Source: Janibacter anophelis NBRC 107843
GTDB lineage: Bacteria; Actinomycetota; Actinomycetes; Actinomycetales; Dermatophilaceae
Assembly: GCF_001570945.1 (NCBI RefSeq)
Contig: NZ_BCSQ01000002.1
Coordinates: forward strand, 39,139-103,138
Reading direction: 5' to 3'
DNA length: 64,000 nt
The position numbers were made by a program, and so were the translations under genes. The notes under the pieces were generated by a model. It made no database searches and was not told the origin of the DNA. It saw only the letters and a program-made list of their open reading frames with translations. Shown here piece by piece: positions 27,742 through 39,729 of this stretch. Positions within the stretch are counted from its first letter, which is position 1, and the number at the start of each line of letters is the position of its first letter.

Positions 27742-27840
27742 CAGCCGACCCGAGCGGAACCCGGTGCAACTCCGGGACGGTCCCGCCACTGTGAGCGAGC
27801 TTCGCGAGTCAGACACGCCCGATCGGCCGGCCCGGACGAG
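27742..27840 (+). promoter_or_regulatory. Cobalamin riboswitch upstream of cobN
   Basis: The leader has GCGGAACCCGGTGCAACTCC, GACGGTCCCGCCACTGTGA and GCGAGTCAGACACGCCC in the order of the cobalamin riboswitch. The last element reads GTCAGACA where the usual form is GTCAGGA, a small deviation. About 65 bases separate it from the cobN GTG; this stretch contains a C-rich segment and the ribosome site GAGGAG. Confidence 0.9.
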
Positions 27841-27903
27841 TCCGTGCGGGTCCCTCCCTTCGACCGCGGGGCGCGGAACCCCGCCTGAGGAGCTGCACGA
27901 CCC

Positions 27904-31547
<3,644 letters not shown>

Positions 31548-31551
<4 letters not shown>

Positions 31552-33287
31552 GCGAAGGGGAGGCCCGCCGCTACGCGCGCCCGGTCCCGACGATCGGGGA
31601 CATGAGCAGCGCGGCGCAGCGGCGCGACGACCCGTCCGGCTGGGCGATGGGCGAGGCCGTCACCGAGGCACTCGCCGGGGTCGTCGCCGGTCGGCGCGAC
31701 ATCCGCCGCTACCGACCGGACGCCGTCCCCGAGGACCTCCTGAGGCAGGTGCTCGAGGCCGGCCACCGGGCGCCGAGCGTCGGGCACTCCCAGCCGTGGC
31801 GATTCATCGTCGTCACCGACCCGACGACCCGCGACCGGGCGGCCGCGATGGCCGACCGCGCACGAGTCGAGCAGGCCGCGCACCTGGCCTCGGAGCGCGC
31901 AGCACGCATGCTCGACCTCAAGCTCGAGGGTCTGCGCGAGGCGCCCGTCGGGGTCGTCGTCGCGTGCGACCGCCGCACTCCCGCAGCGGGGGTGCTCGGG
32001 CGCGCGACCTTCCCCGACGCCGACCTGTGGTCCTGTGCCACGGCGATAGAGAACATGTGGCTCACCGCCCGCGCCCACGGCCTCGGCATGGGGTGGGTGA
32101 CCCTCTTCGACCCGAACGAGCTCGCGGACCTGCTCGGCCTGCCCGAGGGCGTCGTCACTCTCGGCTGGCTGTGCCTCGGCTGGCCCGATGAGCGGCCCCC
32201 GTCGCCCGGCCTCGAGCGCGCCGCGTGGTCGAAGAAGACCCCGCTCGAGCACGTCGTCATCCGCGACCGTTGGCCGACCGACGAGGCGGCCCCGCAGCAG
32301 CCCGTCTCGCACCTGCGTGGCCCGGAGCCGACGCGGCTCGTCGGTGCGACCGACGCCGCCGACGAGCTGCTCTCGCCGCCGGAGTCGTTGGGTGTCCTCG
32401 ACCGCGCGCTCAACCGGGTGCTGGCCGTCGGTGCGCAGGACCTCACCGGCGGCACGCTCGTGCTGGCCGGTGCGGACCACCCGGTGACCGGGCTGGGCGT
32501 GAGCGCCTTCCCCGCCTCGACGACGCGTGACGTGCTCGCCGCGACGGTCGCCGGCACCTCGCTGGGTGCCTCCACCGCGGCCGGCGCCGGCCTGTCGGTC
32601 GTCGCGGTGGATGCCGGTGTGGCACAACCGGTCCCGGGTGCGCGCGCGGCCCGGGCGCAGGGGGCGCGCGGCGACCTCGCGACCACCGACGCCATGACGT
32701 CCACCGACGTCGAGGCCCTCGTCGCGGCCGGTCGGGAGATCGGCCGCGAGGCGGCGTCCGGCGGCCTCGTCTGCCTCGGCGAGGTCGGGGTCGGCAACAC
32801 CACGGTCGCCGCGACCCTCGCCTGCGCCCTGCTCGACCTCGAGCCCCAGGACGCCGTCGGTCTCGGCTCCGGATCGGACGCCGACATGGTCGCGCGCAAG
32901 CGCGACGTCGTCACCACAGCGCTGGCCCGGACTCAGGGGGAGTCGGACCCCCTTCGCCTCCTCGCGATGGTCGGTGGTCCGGAGATCGCCCTGCTCACCG
33001 GAGTGACGCTCGGAGCCGCTGCAGCCGGCGCGCCGGTCGTCCTCGACGGACTGGCCGCCAGCTTGCCCGGGGTGCTCGCCAGCCGCATCGAGCCGGCCAC
33101 CCAGGCCTACCTGCTCGCCGGTCAGGTCAGCCGCGAGCGGGCCCACGCACTCGTCCTGCGCGAGCTCGGCCTCGAGCCGCTGCTCGACCTGCGCCTGCGC
33201 GCGGGCGAGGGCGTCGGCGCCTGCCTTGCCGCTTCGATGGTCCTGCAGGGCCTCGCGGTCCGCCGTATCGCCGCCCGGACCCGCTGA
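31548..33287 (+). CDS. bluB-cobT: Fused BluB (DMB synthase) and CobT (DMB phosphoribosyltransferase)
   Basis: A 579-residue protein. Residues about 30-225 are the nitroreductase-fold BluB (RRDIRRYRPDAVPEDLL, GHRAPSVGHSQPWRFIVV, NMWLTARAHGLGMGWVTLFD), which fragments FMN to 5,6-dimethylbenzimidazole. Residues about 235-579 are CobT (GADHPVTGLGVSAFP, GEVGVGNTTVAATL, and RAGEGVGACLA with the expected catalytic Glu), which converts DMB to alpha-ribazole phosphate. The fusion makes two consecutive steps one polypeptide and suggests channelling of DMB. GTG overlaps the cobN TGA and CTGGAGG lies upstream. It is under the cobN riboswitch. Confidence 0.93.
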
Positions 33288-33291
33288 CCCC

Positions 33292-33365
33292 GAGACTGCA
33301 TTGCCCTACGGCAATGCAGTCTCTCGACGTCAAGACTCTGCATGGCCATAGGGCAATGCAGAGTC
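33292..33365. terminator. Twin inverted hairpins between convergent genes (bidirectional terminator)
   Basis: Hairpin 1 (33292-33323) pairs GAGACTGCATTGCC with its exact complement across the loop CTAC. Hairpin 2 (33334-33365) pairs GACTCTGCATGGCC with one mismatch across ATAG. Read on the minus strand, hairpin 2 is a near copy of hairpin 1 (shared core CTGCATTGCCCTA). The pair fills the gap between bluB-cobT and the convergent cobF and touches the cobF stop. There is no clear U tract, as is common in actinobacteria. Confidence 0.75.
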
Positions 33366-34167
33366 AGGGGGCGGGAGTCAGCGCGTAGACGTCCATGACC
33401 CACCCGTGCTCCTCACGCAGCGCGGCCCGCAGCTCGACGATCTCGTCGATGACGTCAGCCAGGCGACCGGAGCGCAACTCCTGTTGGGGCATGCCCACAT
33501 AGGCGCCCCAGTGGATCTCGGTGTCCGGACGGGTCGCGGCGAGCTCACGGCAGTGCAGGTGGCCGTCGAGCATGACGACGACCGTCCCGAGCGTGAGCCC
33601 GGCCGCCTCGGCGGCGCGCCACTCGTCGACGAGTCGGCGACCGGTCGTCACGTGCACGGGCTCGCCGACGCGGTGCAGGACGATGCCGTGCGCCGCGGCC
33701 AGCGTCTGGAAGGCGGAGATCCCCGGGATGACCCGCACGGTGGTCGCGATCCGCTCGCCGATCGCGTCGACGATGCGGATCGTGCTGTCGTAGAACGCCG
33801 GATCGCCCCACACGAGGAAGCCCACGACCGCGTCGGGCGGCAGGTCCTCGATGATCCGCACGTAGGCGTCGGTGCGAGCGGCGTGCCAGTCACGCACGCC
33901 CTGCGCGTATGCGGCGGAGTCGCGCTCGGCGTCCGGGCCGCGCTCAGGGTCAGGGACGGTGACGAACTCGTAGGGGTGGTCTGCGGGGATGAACCGGTCG
34001 CAGATCGCGCGCCGCACGGCGACGAGCTCGTCCTTGGCGCCACCCTTGTCGGCGACGAGGAAGACGTCGACCTCGGCGAGCGCCTCGGCCGCCTCGGCGG
34101 TCATGTGGCCGGGGGAGCCGGCGCCGATCCCGATGACGTGGATGCGGCGGGCAGCGTTGGGGCTCAA
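33364..34167 (-). CDS. cobF: Precorrin-6A synthase (deacetylating)
   Basis: A 267-residue tetrapyrrole methylase that methylates C1 and removes the C20 acetyl fragment, a step found only in the aerobic route. Marks: IHVIGIGAGSPGHMTAEAAE, FLVADKGGAKDELVAVRR, VGFLVWGDPAFYDSTIRIVD, and VRVIPGISAFQTLAAAHGI. The TTG start at 34167 overlaps the cobQ stop (TTGA), so it is translationally coupled. The stop touches the twin hairpin terminator. Confidence 0.95.
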   Translation of the reverse strand: MSPNAARRIHVIGIGAGSPGHMTAEAAEALAEVDVFLVADKGGAKDELVAVRRAICDRFIPADHPYEFVTVPDPERGPDAERDSAAYAQGVRDWHAARTDAYVRIIEDLPPDAVVGFLVWGDPAFYDSTIRIVDAIGERIATTVRVIPGISAFQTLAAAHGIVLHRVGEPVHVTTGRRLVDEWRAAEAAGLTLGTVVVMLDGHLHCRELAATRPDTEIHWGAYVGMPQQELRSGRLADVIDEIVELRAALREEHGWVMDVYALTPAP

Positions 34168-35672
34168 CGGGATCCTTCCGTCAGGGCGAGCAGTGCGTCG
34201 AGGTCGACGTGGGTCTCGAGGGCATCGGCCAGGGTCGTGATCATCCGCTCCCGACGTGAGGCGAAGGGGGGCCCGCCCGCCTGCGCGGTCCAGGCCGATC
34301 CGCTCGCGTGCGCGACATCGGTCAGGAGCGCGCGACGGAAGTCGTCGGACTCGAGCGTGCCGTGCCAGATCGACCCGCGCACCGGGCCGATCGCGTGGCC
34401 CCCGGGGAAGTCCTCACCGCCGATCGGCTCGACGACGCCGTGGTGGATCTCGTAGCCCTCGACGTCGTGACCGCGCCACGTCCCGGAGGGACGCGCGAGC
34501 ACCTTGTCGTTGTGGAAGACGACGCGTCCGGTCAGGAGGCCGAGACCGGGCACCGTTGCGGGAGAGGGGGGCTGACCCTCCTTCGAGGCTCCTTCGTCGC
34601 ACCTCAGGACACCGCCTTCGACCCCGTCGTCGTCGACGATCTCGTCGAGGAGCATCTGGTACCCACCGCAGATCCCGAGGACGGGCGCGCCACGGCGCGC
34701 CCGGTCGACGACGATGTCGGCCAGACCAGAGCGACGCAGCCACGTCAGGTCCGAGACCGTGGCCCGTGAGCCGGGCAGCACGACGAGGTCGGCCTCGCGC
34801 ACCAGGTCGGGGGAGCGGGTCACCTGCACGTCGACCCCGGGCTCGGCCGCGAGGGCGTCGACGTCGGTCGCGTTGGAGGTGCGGGGCAGGCGCACGACCG
34901 CGACCGTGAGGCGCCGGTCGACCGGCACGCCGTCGTCGAGGTCGCCCCAGGCGCCGACGGACAGGGCGTCCTCGCCGTCGATCCACACGTCCTCGAGCCA
35001 CGGCAGGACGCCGAGCGAGGGCATGCCCGTGCGGCGCGTGATCTCGGTCAGGCCGGGCTCGAGCACGGAGGCGTCCCCGCGGAACTTGTTGATGAGGTAG
35101 GCGGCGAGCAGCGGCCGGTCCTCGTCGGCGACGAGGGCCCACGTGCCGTAGAGCGCGGCCAGCACACCGCCGCGATCGATGTCGCCGACCAGCACGGTCG
35201 GCAGCGAGAACCGTTGTGCCAGACCGAGATTGACGTAGTCGCCGGACCGTAGGTTGATCTCCGCGGGGGAGCCTGCCCCCTCGCAGACGACGAGGTCGTG
35301 GGCGGCGGCCAGCTCCTCGTACGCGGCGAAGGCAGCCTGCGCCAGGTGGGCGCGGCCGGTCGCGTACTCGCCGGCCCGCAGCTCACCCGCCGGCAGGCCG
35401 CGCACGACGACGTGCGCCCGACGGTCGCTGCCCGGCTTGAGCAGCACGGGGTTCATCGCCGAGGTCGCCTCGACCCCGGCCGCCTGCGCCTGCAGGTACT
35501 GGGCCCGGCCGATCTCGGCCCCGTCGCGGCAGACCATCGAGTGGTTGGACATGTTCTGCGCCTTGAACGGCGCGACCGACAGTCCTCGCCGGGCGAGTGC
35601 GCGGCACAGCCCGGTCACGACGAGGGACTTGCCCGCGTCGGACGAGGTGCCCGTGATGAGGAGTCCGTTCAC
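34164..35672 (-). CDS. cobQ: Adenosylcobyric acid synthase
   Basis: A 502-residue amidotransferase that amidates four side chains of adenosylcobyrinate diamide. The N-terminal ATPase domain has LLITGTSSDAGKSLVVTGLC and FKAQNMSNHS; GDIDRGGVLAALYGT is a signature, and the triad Cys lies in VLGICGGYQMLLDE with the His in VEGYEIHHG. GTG at 35672 gives the family-typical VNGLLITGT start; TTG 35681 would add three residues. A -10-like TAGAGT (minus strand 35686-35681) ends 8 bases before the GTG, so a nearly leaderless message is likely. Coupled to cobF. Confidence 0.95.
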   Translation of the reverse strand: MNGLLITGTSSDAGKSLVVTGLCRALARRGLSVAPFKAQNMSNHSMVCRDGAEIGRAQYLQAQAAGVEATSAMNPVLLKPGSDRRAHVVVRGLPAGELRAGEYATGRAHLAQAAFAAYEELAAAHDLVVCEGAGSPAEINLRSGDYVNLGLAQRFSLPTVLVGDIDRGGVLAALYGTWALVADEDRPLLAAYLINKFRGDASVLEPGLTEITRRTGMPSLGVLPWLEDVWIDGEDALSVGAWGDLDDGVPVDRRLTVAVVRLPRTSNATDVDALAAEPGVDVQVTRSPDLVREADLVVLPGSRATVSDLTWLRRSGLADIVVDRARRGAPVLGICGGYQMLLDEIVDDDGVEGGVLRCDEGASKEGQPPSPATVPGLGLLTGRVVFHNDKVLARPSGTWRGHDVEGYEIHHGVVEPIGGEDFPGGHAIGPVRGSIWHGTLESDDFRRALLTDVAHASGSAWTAQAGGPPFASRRERMITTLADALETHVDLDALLALTEGSR

Positions 35673-35710
35673 GGACCGCAACTCTACGGAGCCCGACTAC
35701 GGTGGACACC
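35673..35710. promoter_or_regulatory. Overlapping divergent leaderless promoters of cobQ and the phosphatase gene
   Basis: Only 38 bases separate the two start codons. On the minus strand TAGAGT (35686-35681) lies 8 bases before the cobQ GTG; on the plus strand TACGGT (35698-35703) lies 7 bases before the GTG at 35711. Both fit TANNNT -10 elements that start RNA at or next to the start codon, and neither gene has a Shine-Dalgarno sequence. The two promoters must overlap physically, so they may compete for polymerase. Confidence 0.5.
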
Positions 35711-36313
35711 GTGAGCCCCACGCGAGTCCACCTCGTCCGTCACGGGGAGTCGACGTGGAACCGTGACGGCCTCGTCCAGGGCGCCCACCGGGGGCCCAAC
35801 CAGTCGGTGCTCACCGACGACGGGAGGGTGGCCGCGGCCCGGGCCGGACTCGCCCTCGGGGCCCTGCTCGGGCCACCACGCGCCGAGCACGCACTCGCCC
35901 TGTGGAGCAGCGACCTGCTGCGGGCCCTGCAGACCGCCGAGATCATCTCCGTCGCCCTGCGCCCCGCCGGCTGGCAGGCCTCGGTGCGCAACGAGGCGGG
36001 CCTGCGAGAGCAGGCGCTCGGCGAGCTCGAGGGGGAGCGCCACGACGCCCTGCGCGCGGTCGCCCTGCCCGACGACGAGCACATCAGCGAGATCCGCTGG
36101 GGCGGGGGTGAGTCGATGCAGGACGTCTTCGAGCGGGTGGGGGACTGGTTCGCCCCCGCGCTCATCGAGCAGCCCGACCACCTCGTCGTCGTCAGCCACG
36201 AGCACACGATCCGCGCCGCCCTCGCCTGGCTGCGCTCGCAGTCCCACCGCGAGATCGACTGGGACGAGCCGCTCGCCCCCGGCTCCGTCACCACCGTCGA
36301 CGTCGTCGACTGA
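35711..36313 (+). CDS. Histidine phosphatase family protein, possible alpha-ribazole phosphatase
   Basis: A 200-residue protein of the phosphoglycerate mutase-like superfamily. The phosphohistidine motif VHLVRHGESTWNRDG opens the protein, the acid/base Glu region is LREQALGELEGERHD, and the second His is in VVVSHEHTIRAAL. In B12 loci such genes often encode the alpha-ribazole-5'-phosphate phosphatase, the one late step otherwise missing here, but family members at this level of similarity have many substrates. GTG 35711 is preferred over GTG 35702 because a -10-like element overlaps the latter. Confidence 0.8.
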   Translation: MSPTRVHLVRHGESTWNRDGLVQGAHRGPNQSVLTDDGRVAAARAGLALGALLGPPRAEHALALWSSDLLRALQTAEIISVALRPAGWQASVRNEAGLREQALGELEGERHDALRAVALPDDEHISEIRWGGGESMQDVFERVGDWFAPALIEQPDHLVVVSHEHTIRAALAWLRSQSHREIDWDEPLAPGSVTTVDVVD

Positions 36314-36315
36314 CC

Positions 36316-36403
36316 GCGCATTTCCCCGGGCGGATGCGCGCCGGAGCGCGCACTTCCCCGGGGAAATGCGCGCCGGAGCGCGCACTTCCCCGGGCGGATG
36401 CGC
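36316..36403. repeat. Three tandem 32-bp palindromic repeats
   Basis: Three copies with an exact 32-base period start at 36316, 36348 and 36380. Each has a 24-base near-palindromic core: copy 2 reads GCGCACTTCCCC followed by GGGGAAATGCGC, one mismatch from perfect; copies 1 and 3 have GGGCGGATGCGC in the right arm. The cores are separated by GCCGGAGC. The array fills the gap between the convergent phosphatase and hydrolase genes, so it may act as a terminator; it could also be a small interspersed repeat. Confidence 0.85.
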
Positions 36404-36412
36404 GCCAGCGGG

Positions 36413-37246
36413 TCAGTCACAGGGCGGCAGGGCGTCGGCGATGTCGGGTCCGTAGCGGTGACCGGCCCCGTCCGGCACCTCGAGCGAGCCGAGGAAGTCC
36501 GCGGCCCCGTGCACGGCGCCCACGGCCGGGACCCACCGGCCGTCGTCGCGAGGGACCACCAGGTCCTGCAGCGAGGAGTGCACCACCGGGTCGTCCTCGT
36601 TGGCGACGCTCGCCTCACGCGGGAGCCCGGCCACCTGCCCACCCGGGGACCCGACCCACAGGGCCGAGCAGACCTGCCGGCGCACCTCGTCGGTGAAGAC
36701 GGTCTGCCCCGCGGTGGCCCCCAGGCTCTCGCTCACGACGTGCACCTGCGGGCGCTCGTCCTCGGGCAGCGTCCGTACCCGGGCGAGGACCGCGGTCACG
36801 GCCTCGCGGGCGCCCTCCTCGGCCTGCTCCCGGTGCGCGAGATAGGCCCACCAGCTGGGCGCGGTGTCGTACTGCACCGCGACCGTGGCCACCTCGTCAC
36901 CGAAGCGCTCCTCCAGGCCCGCGACGAGGTTGGGGTTGACCCAACCCGACCCCGTCGGCACCACGACGACGACGTGCTCGCGGGTGAGACCCCCTTCGGC
37001 CACGAGCTCGTCGGCAGCGCGTGCGGCGCGCGCACGCACGGACTCGCCATCGCGGATGCCGGCGTGGGCACGGACCGCGCCGAAGGGGGAGTCCTGGGTG
37101 AGCACCGCTGCCTCCGGGGCCGCTCCGGCGGGCTGGACCGGGGCCGCCGCACCGAGCACGGCCACGGACGCCGCCACCGCGACGGTTGGCCGCCGCAGAC
37201 GCGACCGACGCGCCCACGCCCACCGGCCGCTCACGACCTTCGACAT
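36413..37246 (-). CDS. Secreted alpha/beta-hydrolase (Abhydrolase_9-like), probably 5'-truncated
   Basis: A 277-residue protein with a basic N terminus, a hydrophobic stretch (TVAVAASVAVLGAAAPV) and an Ala-x-Ala-like site, so export is likely. The hydrolase part has the oxyanion-like VPTGSGWVNP, the nucleophile Ser174 in SESLGA, and DDPVVHSS near the expected Asp/His region. Homologues with this domain usually carry an N-terminal multi-helix membrane domain, absent here. The first six codons are antisense to the adjoining response-regulator remnant, so the start was probably created by the same deletion that truncated that gene. Confidence 0.65.
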   Translation of the reverse strand: MSKVVSGRWAWARRSRLRRPTVAVAASVAVLGAAAPVQPAGAAPEAAVLTQDSPFGAVRAHAGIRDGESVRARAARAADELVAEGGLTREHVVVVVPTGSGWVNPNLVAGLEERFGDEVATVAVQYDTAPSWWAYLAHREQAEEGAREAVTAVLARVRTLPEDERPQVHVVSESLGATAGQTVFTDEVRRQVCSALWVGSPGGQVAGLPREASVANEDDPVVHSSLQDLVVPRDDGRWVPAVGAVHGAADFLGSLEVPDGAGHRYGPDIADALPPCD

Positions 37247-37646
37247 CGACGACTACGTCTACGAGGCGCTGCGGCTGGGGGCCAGCGGGTTCATGCTCAA
37301 GGACGCCCCGGCGGACGAGCTTGTGCGCGCGGTGCGCGTCGTCGCCGGCGGCGACCAGCTGCTCGCGCCGAGCATCACCCGTCGGCTCATCGAGGAGTCG
37401 ACCCGGCGGCGCGGGACGGTCCCGCGGCACTCACCGCAGTTGGACCTGCTGACCGCGCGTGAGCGCGAGGTCCTCGAGCTCGTCGCCGGGGGTCTGTCCA
37501 ACGGCGAGATCGCCGACGAGCTCTTCCTCGCGGAGCAGACCGTCAAGACGCACGTCTCACGTGTGCTCACCAAGCTCGCGCTGCGCGACCTGGCGCAGGC
37601 GGTCGTCTTCGCCTACGAGCACGGGGTGGTCGTGCCGGGCGCCTAG
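37230..37646 (+). pseudogene. NarL/LuxR response regulator, receiver domain lost
   Basis: About 138 residues homologous to the C-terminal two thirds of a NarL-type regulator: the end of the receiver (LTTFDIDDYVYEALRLGASG, with KD of FMLKDAP) and a complete LuxR-type HTH (LTAREREVLELVAGGLSNGE). The first ~85 residues, including the phospho-acceptor Asp, are missing; upstream in-frame sequence is merely the reverse of the hydrolase gene. No histidine kinase gene is next to it. The stop overlaps the end of yyaL by 4 bases. Likely a deletion scar, although a constitutively active DNA-binding fragment cannot be excluded. Confidence 0.8.
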
Positions 37647-39622
37647 CGCAGCAGCGCCGCGAGCGCCTGCGGGTCGGTCACCGGCGCGTCGCAGACGAAC
37701 CCGCGGCACACGTACGCCGCCGGGCGGCCGTCGACGAGCGGACGGTCCGCGAGCAGCGGCTCGCCGGCCTGGTCGGGGGACCCACTGACGACGACGAGCC
37801 CGGGGGAGGAGCTCGCCAGCGCCACCCGACGAAGGGGGCGGTCCTCCCCTTCGCCGACGATCGCCACCTGGAGCGGACCCTCGAGCATCGCCTCGGCCAC
37901 CGCCAGCGCCCATCCGGCGAAGCGGGGGTCGTGGGTGACGATCCGCGACTGCGCCGCCACCGCCTCCTCGGCGAGCTCGCGGTGGCGCGTCGAGCCGGTG
38001 AGCGCGGAGTGGGTGAGCAGCGCCCCGGCGACCGCCGAGACACCCGACGGCTCGGCGTTGTCGGTGCGGCCCCGGGGTCGGGTGATGAGCACCTCGCCGT
38101 CGTGCGCGGTGTCGTGCCAGCCGTCCTCGTCGTGGAAGTGGTCGATGGCCAGGTCGAGGACCTCGCCCGCGCGCTCCAGCCACGACGTCTCGCCGGTCGC
38201 CCGGTGCAGCGCGAGCAGCCCCTCGGCGAGGTTGCCGTGGTCGTCGAGGACGCCCGGTGCTTCGCTCACCCGACCGCCGAGCGAGGTCCGGCGCAGCCGG
38301 CCGTCGACGAGATGGTGGTCGATGACGAATCCCGCTGCGGCACAGGCGGCTTCGATGAGATCGGGGCGGTCGAGGTCCACCCCGGCGTCGGCGAGGGCTG
38401 CGATGGCCAGACCGTTCCAGCTCGTGACGACCTTGTCGTCGCGGGCCGGCTGAGGGCGCTCGTCGCGGGCGGCGAGCAGGCGCTCTCGGACCGAATCCCA
38501 CCACGCCGGGTCGTCGGGGTCGCGCAGGAGCTGCAGCGTGGAGGCGCCGTGCTCGAAGGTCCCCTCGGGCGTCACCTCGAGCAGCGCGGCAGCCCGTGCC
38601 CCGTCCTCCTCGCCGAGCACCTCGACGAGTTGCGCGGGAGTCCACACGTAGGTGGCGCCCTCGACGGAGTGGCCGTCGATGACGGTGTCCGCGTCGAGGG
38701 CCGAGATGAATCCCCCTTCGGGAGAACGCAGGTCGCGCAGCAGGAAGTCCGCGGTCGTCCCGGCCACCCGCCGGGCCAGGTCCGAGCCGGTGGCGCGGTA
38801 CCAGTGGCTGTACGCGCGCAGGAGCAACGCGTTGTCGTAGAGCATCTTCTCGAAGTGCGGCACGACCCACGCCGCGTCGACGCTGTAGCGCGCGAAGCCG
38901 CCGGCGAGCTGGTCGTGGATGCCACCGCGGGCCATCGCCTCGAGGGTGCGCTCGGCCATCGCCAGTGCGTCGGCATCACCGGTGCGGGCGTGGTGGCGCA
39001 GCAGGTGCTCGAGCGTCATCGACGGCGGGAACTTCGGCGCCCCGCCGAACCCGGCCCGCGCGTCGTCGAAGGTCTTGCGCAGGGAGTGCACGCCCAGCGC
39101 CACCTGCTCCTCCTCCAGCGGCGAACCGGACCCCGGGTCGGCGATGCCGGCGAGCTGGGTTGCGATGCTGGTGGCGCTGGCGGTGAGGCGCTCCCGGTCC
39201 TCGCGCCACGCGGTACCGGCGGCGTCGAGCAGCTGGAGCAGCTGCGGTTTGGGCAGGTAGGTCCCGGCGAAGAAGGGCTCGCCGTCCGGGGTGATGAGCA
39301 CGGTCATCGGCCACCCGCCCTGCCCGGTCATCGCCTGCGTGGCGAGCATGTAGACCGCGTCGACGTCCGGCCGCTCCTCGCGGTCGACCTTGACGCTCAC
39401 CCAGCCGGCGGACAGGGCCGCGGCCACCCCTTCGTCCTCGAAGCTCTCGTGCGCCATGACGTGGCACCAGTGGCACGCTGCGTACCCAACGGACAGCAGA
39501 ACTGGTGCATCACGGCGCCTTGCTTCCTCGAATGCTTCGGGGCCCCACTCCCACCAATCCACGGGATTACCTGCATGTTGTTGGAGATAGGGGCTGGTCG
39601 CGTTGGCGAGCCGATTGGCCAT
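37643..39622 (-). CDS. yyaL: Thioredoxin domain-containing protein (DUF255/YyaL family), with replaced 5' end
   Basis: A 659-residue protein: an N-terminal thioredoxin-like domain with CHWCH at residues 50-54 and [17 protein letters not shown], followed by an (alpha/alpha)6 barrel similar to N-acylglucosamine 2-epimerases ([30 protein letters not shown]). Biochemical role uncertain. The first 50 codons (39473-39622) are visibly less GC-rich than the rest and differ from a second copy of the same 5' end at 55187-55349. The gene is therefore a hybrid: its 3' part is native, and its 5' part came with the island joined at the CHWCH codons. The reading frame is intact and the protein looks functional. 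Confidence 0.93.
   Translation of the reverse strand: MANRLANATSPYLQQHAGNPVDWWEWGPEAFEEARRRDAPVLLSVGYAACHWCHVMAHESFEDEGVAAALSAGWVSVKVDREERPDVDAVYMLATQAMTGQGGWPMTVLITPDGEPFFAGTYLPKPQLLQLLDAAGTAWREDRERLTASATSIATQLAGIADPGSGSPLEEEQVALGVHSLRKTFDDARAGFGGAPKFPPSMTLEHLLRHHARTGDADALAMAERTLEAMARGGIHDQLAGGFARYSVDAAWVVPHFEKMLYDNALLLRAYSHWYRATGSDLARRVAGTTADFLLRDLRSPEGGFISALDADTVIDGHSVEGATYVWTPAQLVEVLGEEDGARAAALLEVTPEGTFEHGASTLQLLRDPDDPAWWDSVRERLLAARDERPQPARDDKVVTSWNGLAIAALADAGVDLDRPDLIEAACAAAGFVIDHHLVDGRLRRTSLGGRVSEAPGVLDDHGNLAEGLLALHRATGETSWLERAGEVLDLAIDHFHDEDGWHDTAHDGEVLITRPRGRTDNAEPSGVSAVAGALLTHSALTGSTRHRELAEEAVAAQSRIVTHDPRFAGWALAVAEAMLEGPLQVAIVGEGEDRPLRRVALASSSPGLVVVSGSPDQAGEPLLADRPLVDGRPAAYVCRGFVCDAPVTDPQALAALLR
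39460..39478 (+). repeat. attL-like core (left junction of island)
   Basis: The 19-mer CGTGGCACCAGTGGCACGC occurs here and at 55187-55205 in the same orientation. It encodes the CHWCH codons of yyaL on the minus strand. Beyond it identity continues in part (GCGTACCC, ACGGACA) and then fades to the level expected for two homologous but different gene copies. It marks where island and native gene were joined. Confidence 0.75.
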
Positions 39623-39646
39623 TCCTGTGACTCCTCATCAGTGGCA

Positions 39647-39692
39647 CGTGCATCACTTTTCCTTGAGTGATGCACGAAAGTGATGCACGAAA
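39647..39692. repeat. Left-end GTGATGCAC repeat cluster
   Basis: Two tandem copies of AGTGATGCACGAA (39666-39678 and 39679-39691) are preceded by an inverted copy CGTGCATCACT (39647-39657), giving a 10-bp inverted repeat around an 8-base spacer. A further inverted GTGCATCAC lies at 39505-39513 inside the replacement yyaL 5' end. The cluster is in the 107-base gap between the divergent yyaL and hsdR-fragment starts. The same 13-mer doublet is found at the right end of the island. They may be recombinase arm sites or operators. Confidence 0.85.
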
Positions 39693-39729
39693 CCAGCGTA
39701 CGATGGTTCCTCCAGCCTAGAAGGAGACC

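Noticed and set aside
32088..32100. Search for integrase or DDE transposase genes inside the island in all frames
   Set aside because: No tyrosine or serine recombinase signature was found among the island proteins; absence is reported rather than a gene (entry coordinates are only a placeholder within the window).
36316..36403. 32-bp tandem units as a CRISPR array
   Set aside because: The units follow one another almost without unique spacers (8 bases), and no cas gene is near.
37230..37646. Intact LuxR-type regulator starting further upstream
   Set aside because: The upstream in-frame sequence is antisense to the hydrolase gene and lacks receiver motifs.
39505..39513. GTGCATCAC inside the yyaL 5' end as an extra arm site
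   Set aside because: Noted as part of the motif cluster, but a single copy in coding sequence is weak evidence alone.
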